From assembly GCA_020854145.1 (NCBI GenBank), contig JADZFZ010000712.1:1-36965 (forward strand): a DNA stretch of 36,965 nucleotides, given 5' to 3'. Source of the stretch: Deltaproteobacteria bacterium. Its GTDB lineage: Bacteria > Myxococcota_A > Polyangia > Polyangiales > JADZFZ01. Position 1 is the stretch's first letter; every line of letters starts with the position of its first letter. This document shows, piece by piece, positions 28,253-36,965 of the stretch. The notes under the pieces were generated by a model, which searched no databases, was not told the origin of the DNA, and worked only from the letters and a program-made list of their open reading frames with translations. The translations under genes were made by a program, and so were the position numbers.

Positions 28253-28300
28253 CGCGCCGAGCTCGTCGAAGCACGCGATTGGGTCCTTCGACCCGCGGTC
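28253..28300 (+). repeat. Interspersed repeat copy C (partial)
   Basis: cgcgccgagctcgtcgaagcacgcgattgggtccttcgac shares the 5' half of copies A and B; flanking acgagccg (28243) also matches copy A. Confidence 0.6.
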
Positions 28301-28337
28301 GCTTCGCTCCCGCGGCGCGGGACCCACGGTGCTGTCG

Positions 28338-30986
28338 TCACATGGCAGCATCGAGCCTCACCTCTTCGACCGGCCCGTTCGTGCCCGCGCTTCCCGCGCC
28401 TGCCCCGCCGCCGCCGCGTCCGCCGTCGCCGCCGCGCCCGAGGACGACGTTCGACAAGCCGCTGCGCAACGTCGCGATCCCCGGATCGGCGCCGCCCGGC
28501 GTCAGCACCCAGAGCCCGAGGCTCGCGCCGCCGCAGCCGCCGCCGCCGCCGCCGCCCGGTCCGCCCGTTCCGCCGTTGCCGCCGCGCGCGCCGGGGTAGG
28601 GGCCCGCGAGCGTCGGCGTGCCGCGACGCTCGCGCGGAACCTCGCCGCCGTTGGCGCCGCTGCCGCCGCGTCCGCCGTCGCCGCCCGCGCCGCCCGCGCC
28701 ACCGCGTCCGCCGTCGCCACCGACGGCGATCACGTCGCGCAACACCGGCAACGCGCCGCTGGCGCCGCCGCGGACGACGAGCACGATGGCGATGCTCGGC
28801 GAACCGCTCGTGCCCGCGCTCCCGGCCGTGCCGCCACATCCACCGGCACCGCCGCCGCCGCCGCCGCCGCCGAGGCCGTCGACGAACTCGCACTCGCGCG
28901 CGTACCAGTCGATCACCGCGGTGCCGCCCGCGCCGCCGCCGCCGCCGCCGCTGCCGGCCGCGCCGTCGGTGCCCGACGTGGCGCCGGCCGGTGTCCACGT
29001 CGTGCCCGACAACGTCCCGAGCGGCGCCGTGCAGCCGCTGCCCGGTGTGCCCGCCGCTCCGTCGCCGCCGTTGCCTCCGACGATCGGGCCGCGGTAGTCC
29101 GTGGGCACCGAGAAGTCGGCGAGCCCGCAGCACACGGCGCGATCGCAGGTGCCCGTCGACATCAGCACGGGGCCTTGCGCGTCGTAGCCGCCTTCGCCTC
29201 CGCGTCCCGGGCTGCCCCCTTGCCCTTGCTCGCCGGGCGGCTGGGTCGACCCGATCTCGCCGCAGCTCGCAGTGCCGCCCGCGCCGCCGTTCGCGTTCGT
29301 CGCGCCGCACGTGCTCATCCCGCCGGCTCCGCCGCGCACGCGGTTCTCCTCGCGCGGCAGGCACACGTGCGCGGTCGGATCCTCCAGCGCGCCACGCGGC
29401 TCCTCCCCGTCGGTCGCGGGCACGGTCGGTCCCGTGCCCGAGACGCCGTCGGTCCCCGGCGTCCCGTTCGCGCCGTCGCCTGCGCGCACCACCACTCCGT
29501 CGAGCGTCAGCAGCACACCCGGATCCTCGAGGTACGCACCGAACGCCGGCCGCGCCGCGTCGGCCGCGTCGAGACCGTGGAAGCGCATCCACGCCGCGCC
29601 CGTCGTGCGCGTGCCCGCTCCCGCGCGCGTCACGAGCGCGGCGCCTCCCGGCGCGGTCGTGTCCGCCGGCGCGCGCACGATGACCTGGAACCCGTCGGGG
29701 TCGAGCGACAGGAAGTCGCGACGGTACCCGCCGTACACGCGGATCCCGTCGGGCAGCTCGAGCGTCTCGGTGTACGTGCCCGATGCGACGAACACGGTCG
29801 TGCGCGGGGCCCCCGTCATCACGCTCTCGAGCGCGAGCTCCATCGCGCGGCGCAACGTGGCGAGCGGTCGCGTCGGCGAGCCCGGCCCTGCGTCGTCGCC
29901 GTCCTGCGCGACGTAGATCGACTCCACGACGATGCCGTCGGCGCCGTCGCAGTTCGGGTCGAGCGTCTCGCCCGACGTGTCGAGCGGCCCGGGCACGTCC
30001 GCGTCGCCGCCGAAGTGGCACTCGCAGCCGTCGGCGATGACGAGGTTCGCGTCGAGCCGATCCCCCGGCTGGCGGCCATCGCGCGCGTCCGGGCAGTCGA
30101 GCACGCATCGCGGTGCGAACGGATCGCCTCCGCACGTGAGCTCGATGTCGGGCAGCCGGCTCGTCGTGCAGTCGACTCCGCACGCGCCGCAGTGGTGCAG
30201 GTCGAGCGAGTAGGCGCCGCGGTCGTCGAGGAAACCGTCGTCGATGCGACCGTTGCAGTCGTTGTCGGTCTCGTCGCAGACCTCGGGTGCCGTCGAGCAC
30301 GCGAGCAACGTTCCGTCGTCGCAGCGGGTCGTGCCCGGGCACAGGCGCGTCGTCCCGTCGGGCGATCGGACCTCGATCCCGCACGCGAGCTCGAAGTGCT
30401 CGCCCGGCTCGCACGAGCAAGAACCGCCCGGCGGCTCGCAGCGCTCTTCGCCCGAGGCGGCGTCTTCGCGACACGTGAACCCATCGGGGCACGCACCCTC
30501 GACGCACGTGATCACGCAACGCAGCTCGTCTCCGAGACGCGCGCATCGCGCTTCGTCGAAGTCGCCGCAGTCGCCGTCGTCGCCGCAGGGAAGGCACATG
30601 CGCTCGTCCCACGGGAGGCAGCGCCCCGTCGGCGACAGGAGGAACCCGCGCGCGCAGGCGAGCGCGCGGCAGCGAGGCGACCCCTCGGTCTCGTCGTCGA
30701 CCGCCAGCGCACAACGGGTCTCGGTCGCGTTGGGCACCACCTCGTCGCAGGCGAGCCCGCAGACGCCGCAGTGGTCGTCGTGGACGTAACGACCGATGGC
30801 GTCGCGGAAGTCCTCGTCGATGTCGGTGTCGAGGTCGTCGTCGCGGCCGTTGCACGCCTCCGGACGCGGCTCGACCCGCGTCTGCTCCTCGGGCGGGTCG
30901 TCGATCGCGTCGGTGCGCGCGCCGCACCCCACGACGAGAAGCCCCCAGAGGAGGGGGATCGCACACGCGCCCGTTCGCCCGACCAT
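28338..30986 (-). CDS. Giant surface lipoprotein, paralog of the adjacent 25478..28240 gene
   Basis: Start 30986 ([26 protein letters not shown] lipobox) inside ORF 28338..31127. [19 protein letters not shown]...[35 protein letters not shown]; Gly-rich tail [22 protein letters not shown]. Confidence 0.85.
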   Translation of the reverse strand: MVGRTGACAIPLLWGLLVVGCGARTDAIDDPPEEQTRVEPRPEACNGRDDDLDTDIDEDFRDAIGRYVHDDHCGVCGLACDEVVPNATETRCALAVDDETEGSPRCRALACARGFLLSPTGRCLPWDERMCLPCGDDGDCGDFDEARCARLGDELRCVITCVEGACPDGFTCREDAASGEERCEPPGGSCSCEPGEHFELACGIEVRSPDGTTRLCPGTTRCDDGTLLACSTAPEVCDETDNDCNGRIDDGFLDDRGAYSLDLHHCGACGVDCTTSRLPDIELTCGGDPFAPRCVLDCPDARDGRQPGDRLDANLVIADGCECHFGGDADVPGPLDTSGETLDPNCDGADGIVVESIYVAQDGDDAGPGSPTRPLATLRRAMELALESVMTGAPRTTVFVASGTYTETLELPDGIRVYGGYRRDFLSLDPDGFQVIVRAPADTTAPGGAALVTRAGAGTRTTGAAWMRFHGLDAADAARPAFGAYLEDPGVLLTLDGVVVRAGDGANGTPGTDGVSGTGPTVPATDGEEPRGALEDPTAHVCLPREENRVRGGAGGMSTCGATNANGGAGGTASCGEIGSTQPPGEQGQGGSPGRGGEGGYDAQGPVLMSTGTCDRAVCCGLADFSVPTDYRGPIVGGNGGDGAAGTPGSGCTAPLGTLSGTTWTPAGATSGTDGAAGSGGGGGGAGGTAVIDWYARECEFVDGLGGGGGGGGAGGCGGTAGSAGTSGSPSIAIVLVVRGGASGALPVLRDVIAVGGDGGRGGAGGAGGDGGRGGSGANGGEVPRERRGTPTLAGPYPGARGGNGGTGGPGGGGGGGCGGASLGLWVLTPGGADPGIATLRSGLSNVVLGRGGDGGRGGGGAGAGSAGTNGPVEEVRLDAAM

Positions 30987-31150
30987 CACGAAGGCGCCGA
31001 AGCATAGGCGGCGCCACCGCGGGAAGCCACGGATTGCGCGACCACCGGCAGGGCCGGATCGGTCCGTGCCGTCAGCGGGATGACGCCTCGCGAGGCTCGA
31101 ATCAGCGCCATTGCCGTCGGCAACCATGCTCGACGATGATTGCGTCCACC

Positions 31151-34100
31151 ATGAAGACGTCCCGTATCTTCACAATCGCCGTTCTTGCCGCTTGTGCGGG
31201 GCCGCTCGCTTTCGCGCCGACACGTGTTGCGGTCGCACAAGTCTGCTCGGACGGCAGCAGCGGCGCCGTCACGGTCACCGGCGCGATGACGGTCGTGCTC
31301 AACACGTACCTGCCGTCGCCGCTCGCGACGACCCGGGTGGCCGTCGGCTCGCGCACGATCCCCGTCGAGTCCGCGGCCGTCCGCGGAGCTGCCGGCGCCA
31401 TCGCGGCGGGCGACCTGTTGATGATCATCCAGGTCCAGGGCGCGGACTTCAACAGCACGGGCGACGCCATGGTCGACGGTGCCTACGGCGACGGGCCCGG
31501 CGGCAACGACCGTCAGGGCTTCGTGGTGACGGCCGAGCACCTGGCGGGTCGCTACGAGATCAACCGCGCGTCGGGGCCGATCGCGGGCGACATGATCCCG
31601 CTCGTCGCGCCGACTCGGTACGTCTACGAGAGCGGCGATGCGCCGGTCGATGCGGGTGGCGGCATCGGCCGCGGTGTGCGGCGGTACCAGGTCGTGCGCA
31701 TCCCCGAGCCGACCGCGCTCACCATCGACGCGGGCTCGACGCTCGCCGCCGCGCCATGGGACGGGCGAACGGGCGGCATCGTCGCGATCGACGTCGTCGG
31801 TGCGCTGACGGTCAACGGGTCCATCACCGCATCGGGTCGCGGCTTCCGCGGCGGCTCGCCGACGATCCCGACGATGCTCGACGACCCTCGCGTCGGGTTC
31901 CGCGGCGAAGGCATCTGCGGGACGCCGACGCGCACGTTCAGCCAGCAGCTCATGCTGACGACGCGCGCCACGCCGGGTCTCTTCGGGTCCGAGTCCAACC
32001 GCGGCGCGCCCGGCAACGCGGGCGGAGCGCCGCTCATCAACGACTCGGGCGGCGGCGGCGGCGCGGGCTTCGGCGACGGCGGCGAGGGCGCCATCGGTCC
32101 GGGCACCGCGATGATGCGCAACCCGCCCAACCGCGCGAAGGGCGGCGACGGCATCGACGATCCGACGCGCCTCTATCTCGGCGGCGGCGGCGGCTCCGGC
32201 ACGCTCGACGACCCGACACCCGTCGAGGCCGTGAGCGGCCAGGCCGGCGGCGGCATCGTGATCGTGCGTGCCACGAGCATCACCGGGACGGGCTCCATCC
32301 TCGCGGACGGCGAAGGCGCGCGCATGCAAGCCCAGGAGGGCAGCGGCGGCGGCGGCGGCGGCGGCACCATCGTGCTCTTCTCCGGCTCGACGACGCTGGC
32401 CGGCATCACGGTCGCGGCGCGCGGCGGTGCCGGCACCTCGACCATGACCGACGACGATGCGGGCGGCGGCGGCGGCGGCGGCGGCCGCATCATGGTGCTG
32501 CACCCGACGGGCGCGACCGTCACGTTCACGGGCGACGTCAGCGGTGGCCCAGGCGGCGACGCGCCGCAGCGCACGACGATGCCGCCGCGCACGGGCGTCG
32601 CGGGCACGGGCGGGCTCTCCGAGAATCGCGCCACGATCCCTGGTGATCTCGGGTGCCCCGGCACCGACACCGACCGCGACGGAGTCACCGATCCCGTCGA
32701 CATCGACGACGACAACGACGGCATCCCCGACATGCTCGAGGGTCGCGGTCGCGATCCGAGCGCCGACGGCGACGGCGACGGGATCCCCGACTACGCGGAT
32801 CCGACCTTCGCGGGCTTCGTCGACACGAACACCGACGGCGTGGACGATCGCGTCGATCAGGATCGCGACGGCGTTCCGAACCATCTCGACCTCGACAGCG
32901 ACGGCGACGGTCTGCCCGACACCGTCGAAGGCAACAACTCCGATCTCGACACCAACACCGACGGCCTGCTCGACTCGATGATCGACGTCGACCGCGACGG
33001 CCTGCGCGCCTCGGTCGATGCGAGCGAAGGAGGTCGCACGACGGTACCGCCGGACACCGACGCGGACGGGCTGCCCGACTTCCTCGACGTCGACACCGAC
33101 GGCGACGGCATCACCGACGCCGCGGAGGCGGGTGGCATCGACGCCAACGGCGACGGCCGTCTCGACATGTCGGCGGACGCCGATCGCGACGGTCTCGCGA
33201 ACGTGGTGGATCCCAGCTGCGGCGCGGGCTGCACCAACGGGATGGCGCTACCGCAGCCGAACAGCGACGCGCTCGGCGACGGTCCCGACTGGCGCGATCC
33301 CGACAGCGACGCGGACTCGGCGCCCGACGCGACCGAAGGCCACGACGCCGATCAGAACGGCGTGGCCGACACGATGCGCGCCGGTCGCGACACCGACGGC
33401 GACGGCCTCGACGACGCGTACGACCCCGACTGCGTCGCGGCGCTCTGCATGGGCACGATCGGTCGGACCGCGACCGTGCCGAACACCGACGGCGACGGGC
33501 TCGCGAACTTCCGCGATCCCGACGACGACGCGGACCTCCTGCCCAGCATCCTCGAGCGTCCGGGCATGATGGACCGCGACACCGACGCCGACGGAAGGCC
33601 GGACTACCTCGATCCCGACGACGACAACGACACCGTGCTCACCGTCAACGAGCGGCCCGCGATGATGGATCGCGACACCGACATGGACGGCACCCCGGAC
33701 CATCGCGATCCGGACGACGACGGCGACAGCGTCGCCACGGTCCTGGAGCGGCCCGGCATGATGGACCGCAACACCGACGGAGACGCGAACCCCGATCACC
33801 TCGACGCGGACGACGACGGCGACACCATCCCGACGCTCATCGAGGTGCGCGACGAGACGCTGCTCGGTGGCAACGTCGACGGCGACGGCATTCCCGCGTT
33901 CATCGACCTCGACTCCGACGCCGAGGGCGCGAACGACATGACCGAAGGCACCGGCGACTCCGACGGCGACGGGATCCCGAACTACCTCGATCCGACGATG
34001 ACGCCGCGCACGATGGACGGCGACGGCGACCGCTTCTGCCCGGTCGGCACCGACCTGAACATGGACGGCGACTGCGACGACCCGGGCGAGATGATGGGAC

Positions 34101-36961
34101 CGGGCGACTGCAACGACGGCAACGCGTCCATCTTCCCGGGCGCGATGGAGGTCTGCACCAACATGGCCGACGACGACTGCGACACGTTCGTCGATGCGGC
34201 CGACTCCGACTGCGCGGTCGACCCGCGGACGCAGGACATGGACGGCGACGGCTTCTGCCCGATGGGCACCGACACGAACATGGACGGCGACTGCTCGGAT
34301 CCCGGCGAGCCCACGATGCCGTCGGATTGCGACGACACCGACGAGGGCGTCAACCCCGGCGCGACCGAGCGCTGCGAGAACGGCGTCGACGACGACTGCG
34401 ACACGTTCATCGACGCGACGGACCCCGACTGCGGCGCACCCGATCCGCGCCTGCAGGACATGGACGGCGACGGCTTCTGCCCCGCCGGCACCGACACGAA
34501 CATGGACGGCGACTGCGAGGACGAAGGCGAAGAGGGCATGCGCGCCGACTGCGACGACATGCGCGCTGCGGTCAACCCCGACGCCGCCGAGATCTGCGAC
34601 AACCTGATCGACGACGACTGCGACGACCTCGTCGACGCCATGGATCCCGAGTGCGGCGGTCCGGATCCCGACACGCTCGACATGGACGGCGACGGGTTCT
34701 GCCCGATCGGTCGCGACACGAACGGCGACGGAGACTGCTCCGACGAAGGCGAAGCCGCGCCGCCGAGCGACTGCGACGACCAGATGGCGGCGGTGAACCC
34801 CGACGCGACGGAGATCTGCAACAACGACCTCGACGACGACTGCGACGGCGACGTCGACGAGGCGGACTCCGAGTGCGGCATCACGCCGAACCCCGACACC
34901 ATCGACATGGACGGCGACGGGTACTGCCCCGTCGGCCGCGACATGAACGACGACGGCGACTGCCAGGACGAGGGTGAGGATCAGCCCCCGGCCAGCGACT
35001 GCGACGACCAGCAGAACGGCGTGAACCCGGGCGCGACGGAGATCTGCACCAACGACCGCGACGACGACTGCGACGGCGACGTCGACGCGGACGACTCCGA
35101 CTGCGACGAGATGCCGCCGCCCGACACGACGCCCGGCTGGTCGGGTGGCGCCGGCTGCTCCGCCGCGTCGCGCGACGCGGGCTCGACGCCGAGCGGGGCC
35201 GCGTGGCTGCTCGTCGGCCTCGCGTGGGCCGTGACGCGGCTCGCGCGCCGGCGTCGTCGTCGCGAGCGCTCGCCGCTCCCTCTTTCCCAACGAGAGGGCC
35301 GGGGTGAGGGGCGGGCCCTGCCTCGCGCGACCAGCCTGCTCGCGTCCTTGCTCGCGCTCTTCGGGGCCGCGACCGTGGCGCGCGCGGACGCGTTCACCCT
35401 CGACCAATATCGACCGGCCGAGACGGCGACCGACGGGTTCGCCATCTCTCGGCCGGACGATCAGGGCCACATGCGCATCGGCGCGTGGCTCCATCTCGAG
35501 TACGCCAACGATCCGCTCGTCGTCGAGACGCAGGCGGGCGACGCCGACACCGAGGACGGCTCCATCGTCGAGCACCAAGCGGTCCTGCACCTGGGTGGAG
35601 CGCTCGGTCTGGTCGACCGGCTGGTCGTGTTCGTGACCTTGCCGATCAACGTCGTGATGGAGGGCGACGACATCATGGGGCAACCGGCCGCCGACGGCGC
35701 GAGCCTCGGGGATCTCTCGATCGGGGCGCGCGTTCGGTTGCTCGGTGCGCCCCGCGAGTCCTTCGCGCTCGGCCTGCAGCTCGCGCTCTCCGCGCCGCTC
35801 GCATCCGCGGCCGCGTCCGACTCGTCGTTCTCGGGCGACGACTCGATCACCGCTCGCCCCGAGCTGCTCGCCGAGGTGCGAGCAGGCCGATTTCGCCTGA
35901 CGGCCAACCTCGGGGCGCGGTTTCGCGGCGAGCAGCAGCTGCAGGCCGTCACGATCGGCCAGGAGCTGACCTGGGGCGTCGGCGCCACCATCGGTCTGGC
36001 CGATCGGCTCCTCGACGCGCACCTCGAGGCGTACGGCGCCACGACGTTCGACGGCTTCGGCGACCGCGCGACGACGCCGGCGGAGCTGCTCGCCGGCCTG
36101 AAGCTCTACCCGACCCGCGGGCTCGTCGTCGGTCTTGCCGGTGGCGCAGGCCTCTCGCGCGGCGCGGGCTCACCCGATGCGCGCGTCATCCTGATGATCG
36201 GCTGGACCCAGCCGCCGCGCGAGGCGCCCCCGCCGGCGCCCGAGCCCGAGCCCGAGCCCGAGCAGCCGGGCGATCGCGACGGCGACGGCCTCATCGACCC
36301 CGACGATCAGTGCCCCGACGACCCCGAGGATCGCGACCGATTCGAGGACGAGAACGGTTGCCCCGATCCCGACAACGACCAGGACGGCATCCTCGACACG
36401 CCCGATGGCTGCCCGCTCGTGCCCGAGGATCGCGACGGCTTCGCGGACGACGACGGTTGTCCCGATCCCGACAACGACCAGGACACGGTGCTCGACACCG
36501 ACGACCGCTGCCCGACCGATCCCGGACCGCCGGACAACCAGGGTTGCCCTCGCGTCATCTTGCGAGCCGACCGCATCGAGATCCTCCAGCGCATCGAGTT
36601 CGAGGTCGACCGCGACGTGCTCTTGCCCGTGTCGATCCCCATCCTCGAGGACGTCGCGCGGATCATGCGCGAGCACCCCGAGATCCGACGCATCTCGATC
36701 GAAGGCCACACCGACGATCAAGGCAGCGCTCGACACAACGACCGCCTCTCGACGCGCCGAGCTCGCGCCGTGTTGCGCTGGCTGACCAGCCACGAGGTCG
36801 AAGCGTCTCGTCTCGTCTCGGCTGGCTTCGGCGAGAACCGCCCGCTCGAGCCCAACACCAGCGACGAAGGCCGCCAGCGCAACCGCCGCGTCGAGTTCCG
36901 CATCGTGGACCCCGCGCCCGGCGGCGGCAGCGACCAGGAGGTCCGCTCCCCGGCGCCCTGA
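31151..36961 (+). CDS. 1900+ aa surface protein: Gly-rich adhesin-like N-region, TSP3-type and MopE-type repeats, internal MYXO-CTERM-like anchor, then OmpA-family outer membrane protein
   Basis: Continuous ORF 31034..36961; likely start 31151 ([22 protein letters not shown]) or 31136. Regions read directly: [67 protein letters not shown] repeats; [41 protein letters not shown]-terminal [31 protein letters not shown]. Confidence 0.85.
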   Translation: MKTSRIFTIAVLAACAGPLAFAPTRVAVAQVCSDGSSGAVTVTGAMTVVLNTYLPSPLATTRVAVGSRTIPVESAAVRGAAGAIAAGDLLMIIQVQGADFNSTGDAMVDGAYGDGPGGNDRQGFVVTAEHLAGRYEINRASGPIAGDMIPLVAPTRYVYESGDAPVDAGGGIGRGVRRYQVVRIPEPTALTIDAGSTLAAAPWDGRTGGIVAIDVVGALTVNGSITASGRGFRGGSPTIPTMLDDPRVGFRGEGICGTPTRTFSQQLMLTTRATPGLFGSESNRGAPGNAGGAPLINDSGGGGGAGFGDGGEGAIGPGTAMMRNPPNRAKGGDGIDDPTRLYLGGGGGSGTLDDPTPVEAVSGQAGGGIVIVRATSITGTGSILADGEGARMQAQEGSGGGGGGGTIVLFSGSTTLAGITVAARGGAGTSTMTDDDAGGGGGGGGRIMVLHPTGATVTFTGDVSGGPGGDAPQRTTMPPRTGVAGTGGLSENRATIPGDLGCPGTDTDRDGVTDPVDIDDDNDGIPDMLEGRGRDPSADGDGDGIPDYADPTFAGFVDTNTDGVDDRVDQDRDGVPNHLDLDSDGDGLPDTVEGNNSDLDTNTDGLLDSMIDVDRDGLRASVDASEGGRTTVPPDTDADGLPDFLDVDTDGDGITDAAEAGGIDANGDGRLDMSADADRDGLANVVDPSCGAGCTNGMALPQPNSDALGDGPDWRDPDSDADSAPDATEGHDADQNGVADTMRAGRDTDGDGLDDAYDPDCVAALCMGTIGRTATVPNTDGDGLANFRDPDDDADLLPSILERPGMMDRDTDADGRPDYLDPDDDNDTVLTVNERPAMMDRDTDMDGTPDHRDPDDDGDSVATVLERPGMMDRNTDGDANPDHLDADDDGDTIPTLIEVRDETLLGGNVDGDGIPAFIDLDSDAEGANDMTEGTGDSDGDGIPNYLDPTMTPRTMDGDGDRFCPVGTDLNMDGDCDDPGEMMGPGDCNDGNASIFPGAMEVCTNMADDDCDTFVDAADSDCAVDPRTQDMDGDGFCPMGTDTNMDGDCSDPGEPTMPSDCDDTDEGVNPGATERCENGVDDDCDTFIDATDPDCGAPDPRLQDMDGDGFCPAGTDTNMDGDCEDEGEEGMRADCDDMRAAVNPDAAEICDNLIDDDCDDLVDAMDPECGGPDPDTLDMDGDGFCPIGRDTNGDGDCSDEGEAAPPSDCDDQMAAVNPDATEICNNDLDDDCDGDVDEADSECGITPNPDTIDMDGDGYCPVGRDMNDDGDCQDEGEDQPPASDCDDQQNGVNPGATEICTNDRDDDCDGDVDADDSDCDEMPPPDTTPGWSGGAGCSAASRDAGSTPSGAAWLLVGLAWAVTRLARRRRRRERSPLPLSQREGRGEGRALPRATSLLASLLALFGAATVARADAFTLDQYRPAETATDGFAISRPDDQGHMRIGAWLHLEYANDPLVVETQAGDADTEDGSIVEHQAVLHLGGALGLVDRLVVFVTLPINVVMEGDDIMGQPAADGASLGDLSIGARVRLLGAPRESFALGLQLALSAPLASAAASDSSFSGDDSITARPELLAEVRAGRFRLTANLGARFRGEQQLQAVTIGQELTWGVGATIGLADRLLDAHLEAYGATTFDGFGDRATTPAELLAGLKLYPTRGLVVGLAGGAGLSRGAGSPDARVILMIGWTQPPREAPPPAPEPEPEPEQPGDRDGDGLIDPDDQCPDDPEDRDRFEDENGCPDPDNDQDGILDTPDGCPLVPEDRDGFADDDGCPDPDNDQDTVLDTDDRCPTDPGPPDNQGCPRVILRADRIEILQRIEFEVDRDVLLPVSIPILEDVARIMREHPEIRRISIEGHTDDQGSARHNDRLSTRRARAVLRWLTSHEVEASRLVSAGFGENRPLEPNTSDEGRQRNRRVEFRIVDPAPGGGSDQEVRSPAP
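32662..34011 (+). repeat. TSP3-type Asp-rich calcium-binding repeat region
   Basis: Repeated D-x-D-x-D-G-(L/I/V)-x-(D/N)-x-x-D units, e.g. [52 protein letters not shown]. Confidence 0.85.
33572..33859 (+). repeat. Three consecutive 96-bp (32-aa) tandem units DR(D/N)TD.DG.PD..D.DDD.D...T..E
   Basis: Unit starts at 33572, 33668 and 33764 (exact 96-bp spacing); first two units end ERPAMM / ERPGMM, the third diverges at its end. Confidence 0.8.
34012..35125 (+). repeat. Five tandem MopE-type putative metal-binding repeats, about 222 bp period
   Basis: MDGDGxFCPxGxDxNxDGDCxDxGE...DCDD...NPxAxExCxNxxDDDCDxxVDxxDxxC; DMDGDG unit starts at about 34012, 34235, 34457, 34679 and 34904. Confidence 0.9.
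35131..35268 (+). other. Internal MYXO-CTERM-like sorting/anchor segment
   Basis: [48 protein letters not shown] motif, hydrophobic helix, Arg cluster. Confidence 0.75.
35277..35311. repeat. REP-like palindromic element
   Basis: ccctctttcccaacgagagggccggggtgaggg; inverted repeat CCCTCT (35278-35283) / AGAGGG (35293-35298); translated as [13 protein letters not shown] inside the ORF. Confidence 0.6.
36571..36922 (+). other. OmpA-like peptidoglycan-binding domain
   Basis: [106 protein letters not shown]. Confidence 0.93.
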
Positions 36962-36965
36962 GCCC

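Noticed and set aside
28380-28960. ccgccgccg runs as microsatellites or a CRISPR-like array
   Set aside because: They are reverse-strand glycine codons in a Gly-rich protein; no spacer-repeat structure.
26801-31007. Long plus-strand ORFs (960 and 892 aa) across the giant lipoproteins
   Set aside because: Antisense to Gly-rich genes with lipoboxes and Cys motifs; Ala/Arg-rich, no domain.
33248-36022. 924-aa minus-strand ORF rich in VAVAVHVRV
   Set aside because: It is the reverse complement of DGDGD repeat codons (GACGGCGAC gives GTCGCCGTC), so an artefact of the TSP3/MopE region.

Overview
GC-rich (visibly about 70% GC) chromosomal segment with myxobacterial character: many lipoproteins with Asp/Ala/Gly-rich tethers, FHA/sigma54 regulators, MopE-type and TSP3-type repeats, and a MYXO-CTERM-like tail. 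I saw no rRNA, tRNA, CRISPR array, transposase or phage genes. Left to right: (-) FHA/sigma54 enhancer-binding protein truncated by the window edge, and a chlorophyllase-like alpha/beta-hydrolase lipoprotein; (+) stand-alone flavodiiron-type ODP protein overlapping a GST; (+) class-C beta-lactamase-like serine hydrolase lipoprotein; (+) 7TMR-DISM histidine kinase, lipoprotein, NtrC-type response regulator; (+) esterase lipoprotein; (-) GMC oxidoreductase with a Tat-type gluconate-dehydrogenase subunit 3; (-) M15-like peptidase; (-) leaderless penicillin-acylase-family Ntn hydrolase, divergent from (+) two tandem paralogous ATP-grasp ligases and a second, lipoprotein, penicillin acylase; (+) beta-propeller/cytochrome c protein and 2-dehydropantoate 2-reductase; (-) two paralogous giant surface lipoproteins (MopE motif, Cys-rich, beta-helix, Gly-rich); (+) a 1900+ aa ORF. 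Main candidates for follow-up: (1) the ATP-grasp x2 / penicillin acylase x2 neighbourhood; (2) the 1900+ aa ORF, which carries an internal MYXO-CTERM-like anchor, a REP-like palindrome and an internal signal peptide before an OmpA-family protein, suggesting an in-frame fusion of two surface proteins; (3) an interspersed repeat present in at least three copies, one abutting a start codon; (4) a recurrent C-(G/S)-D-D-D lipobox signature. All functional calls come from reading the sequence and motifs; no database search was run.
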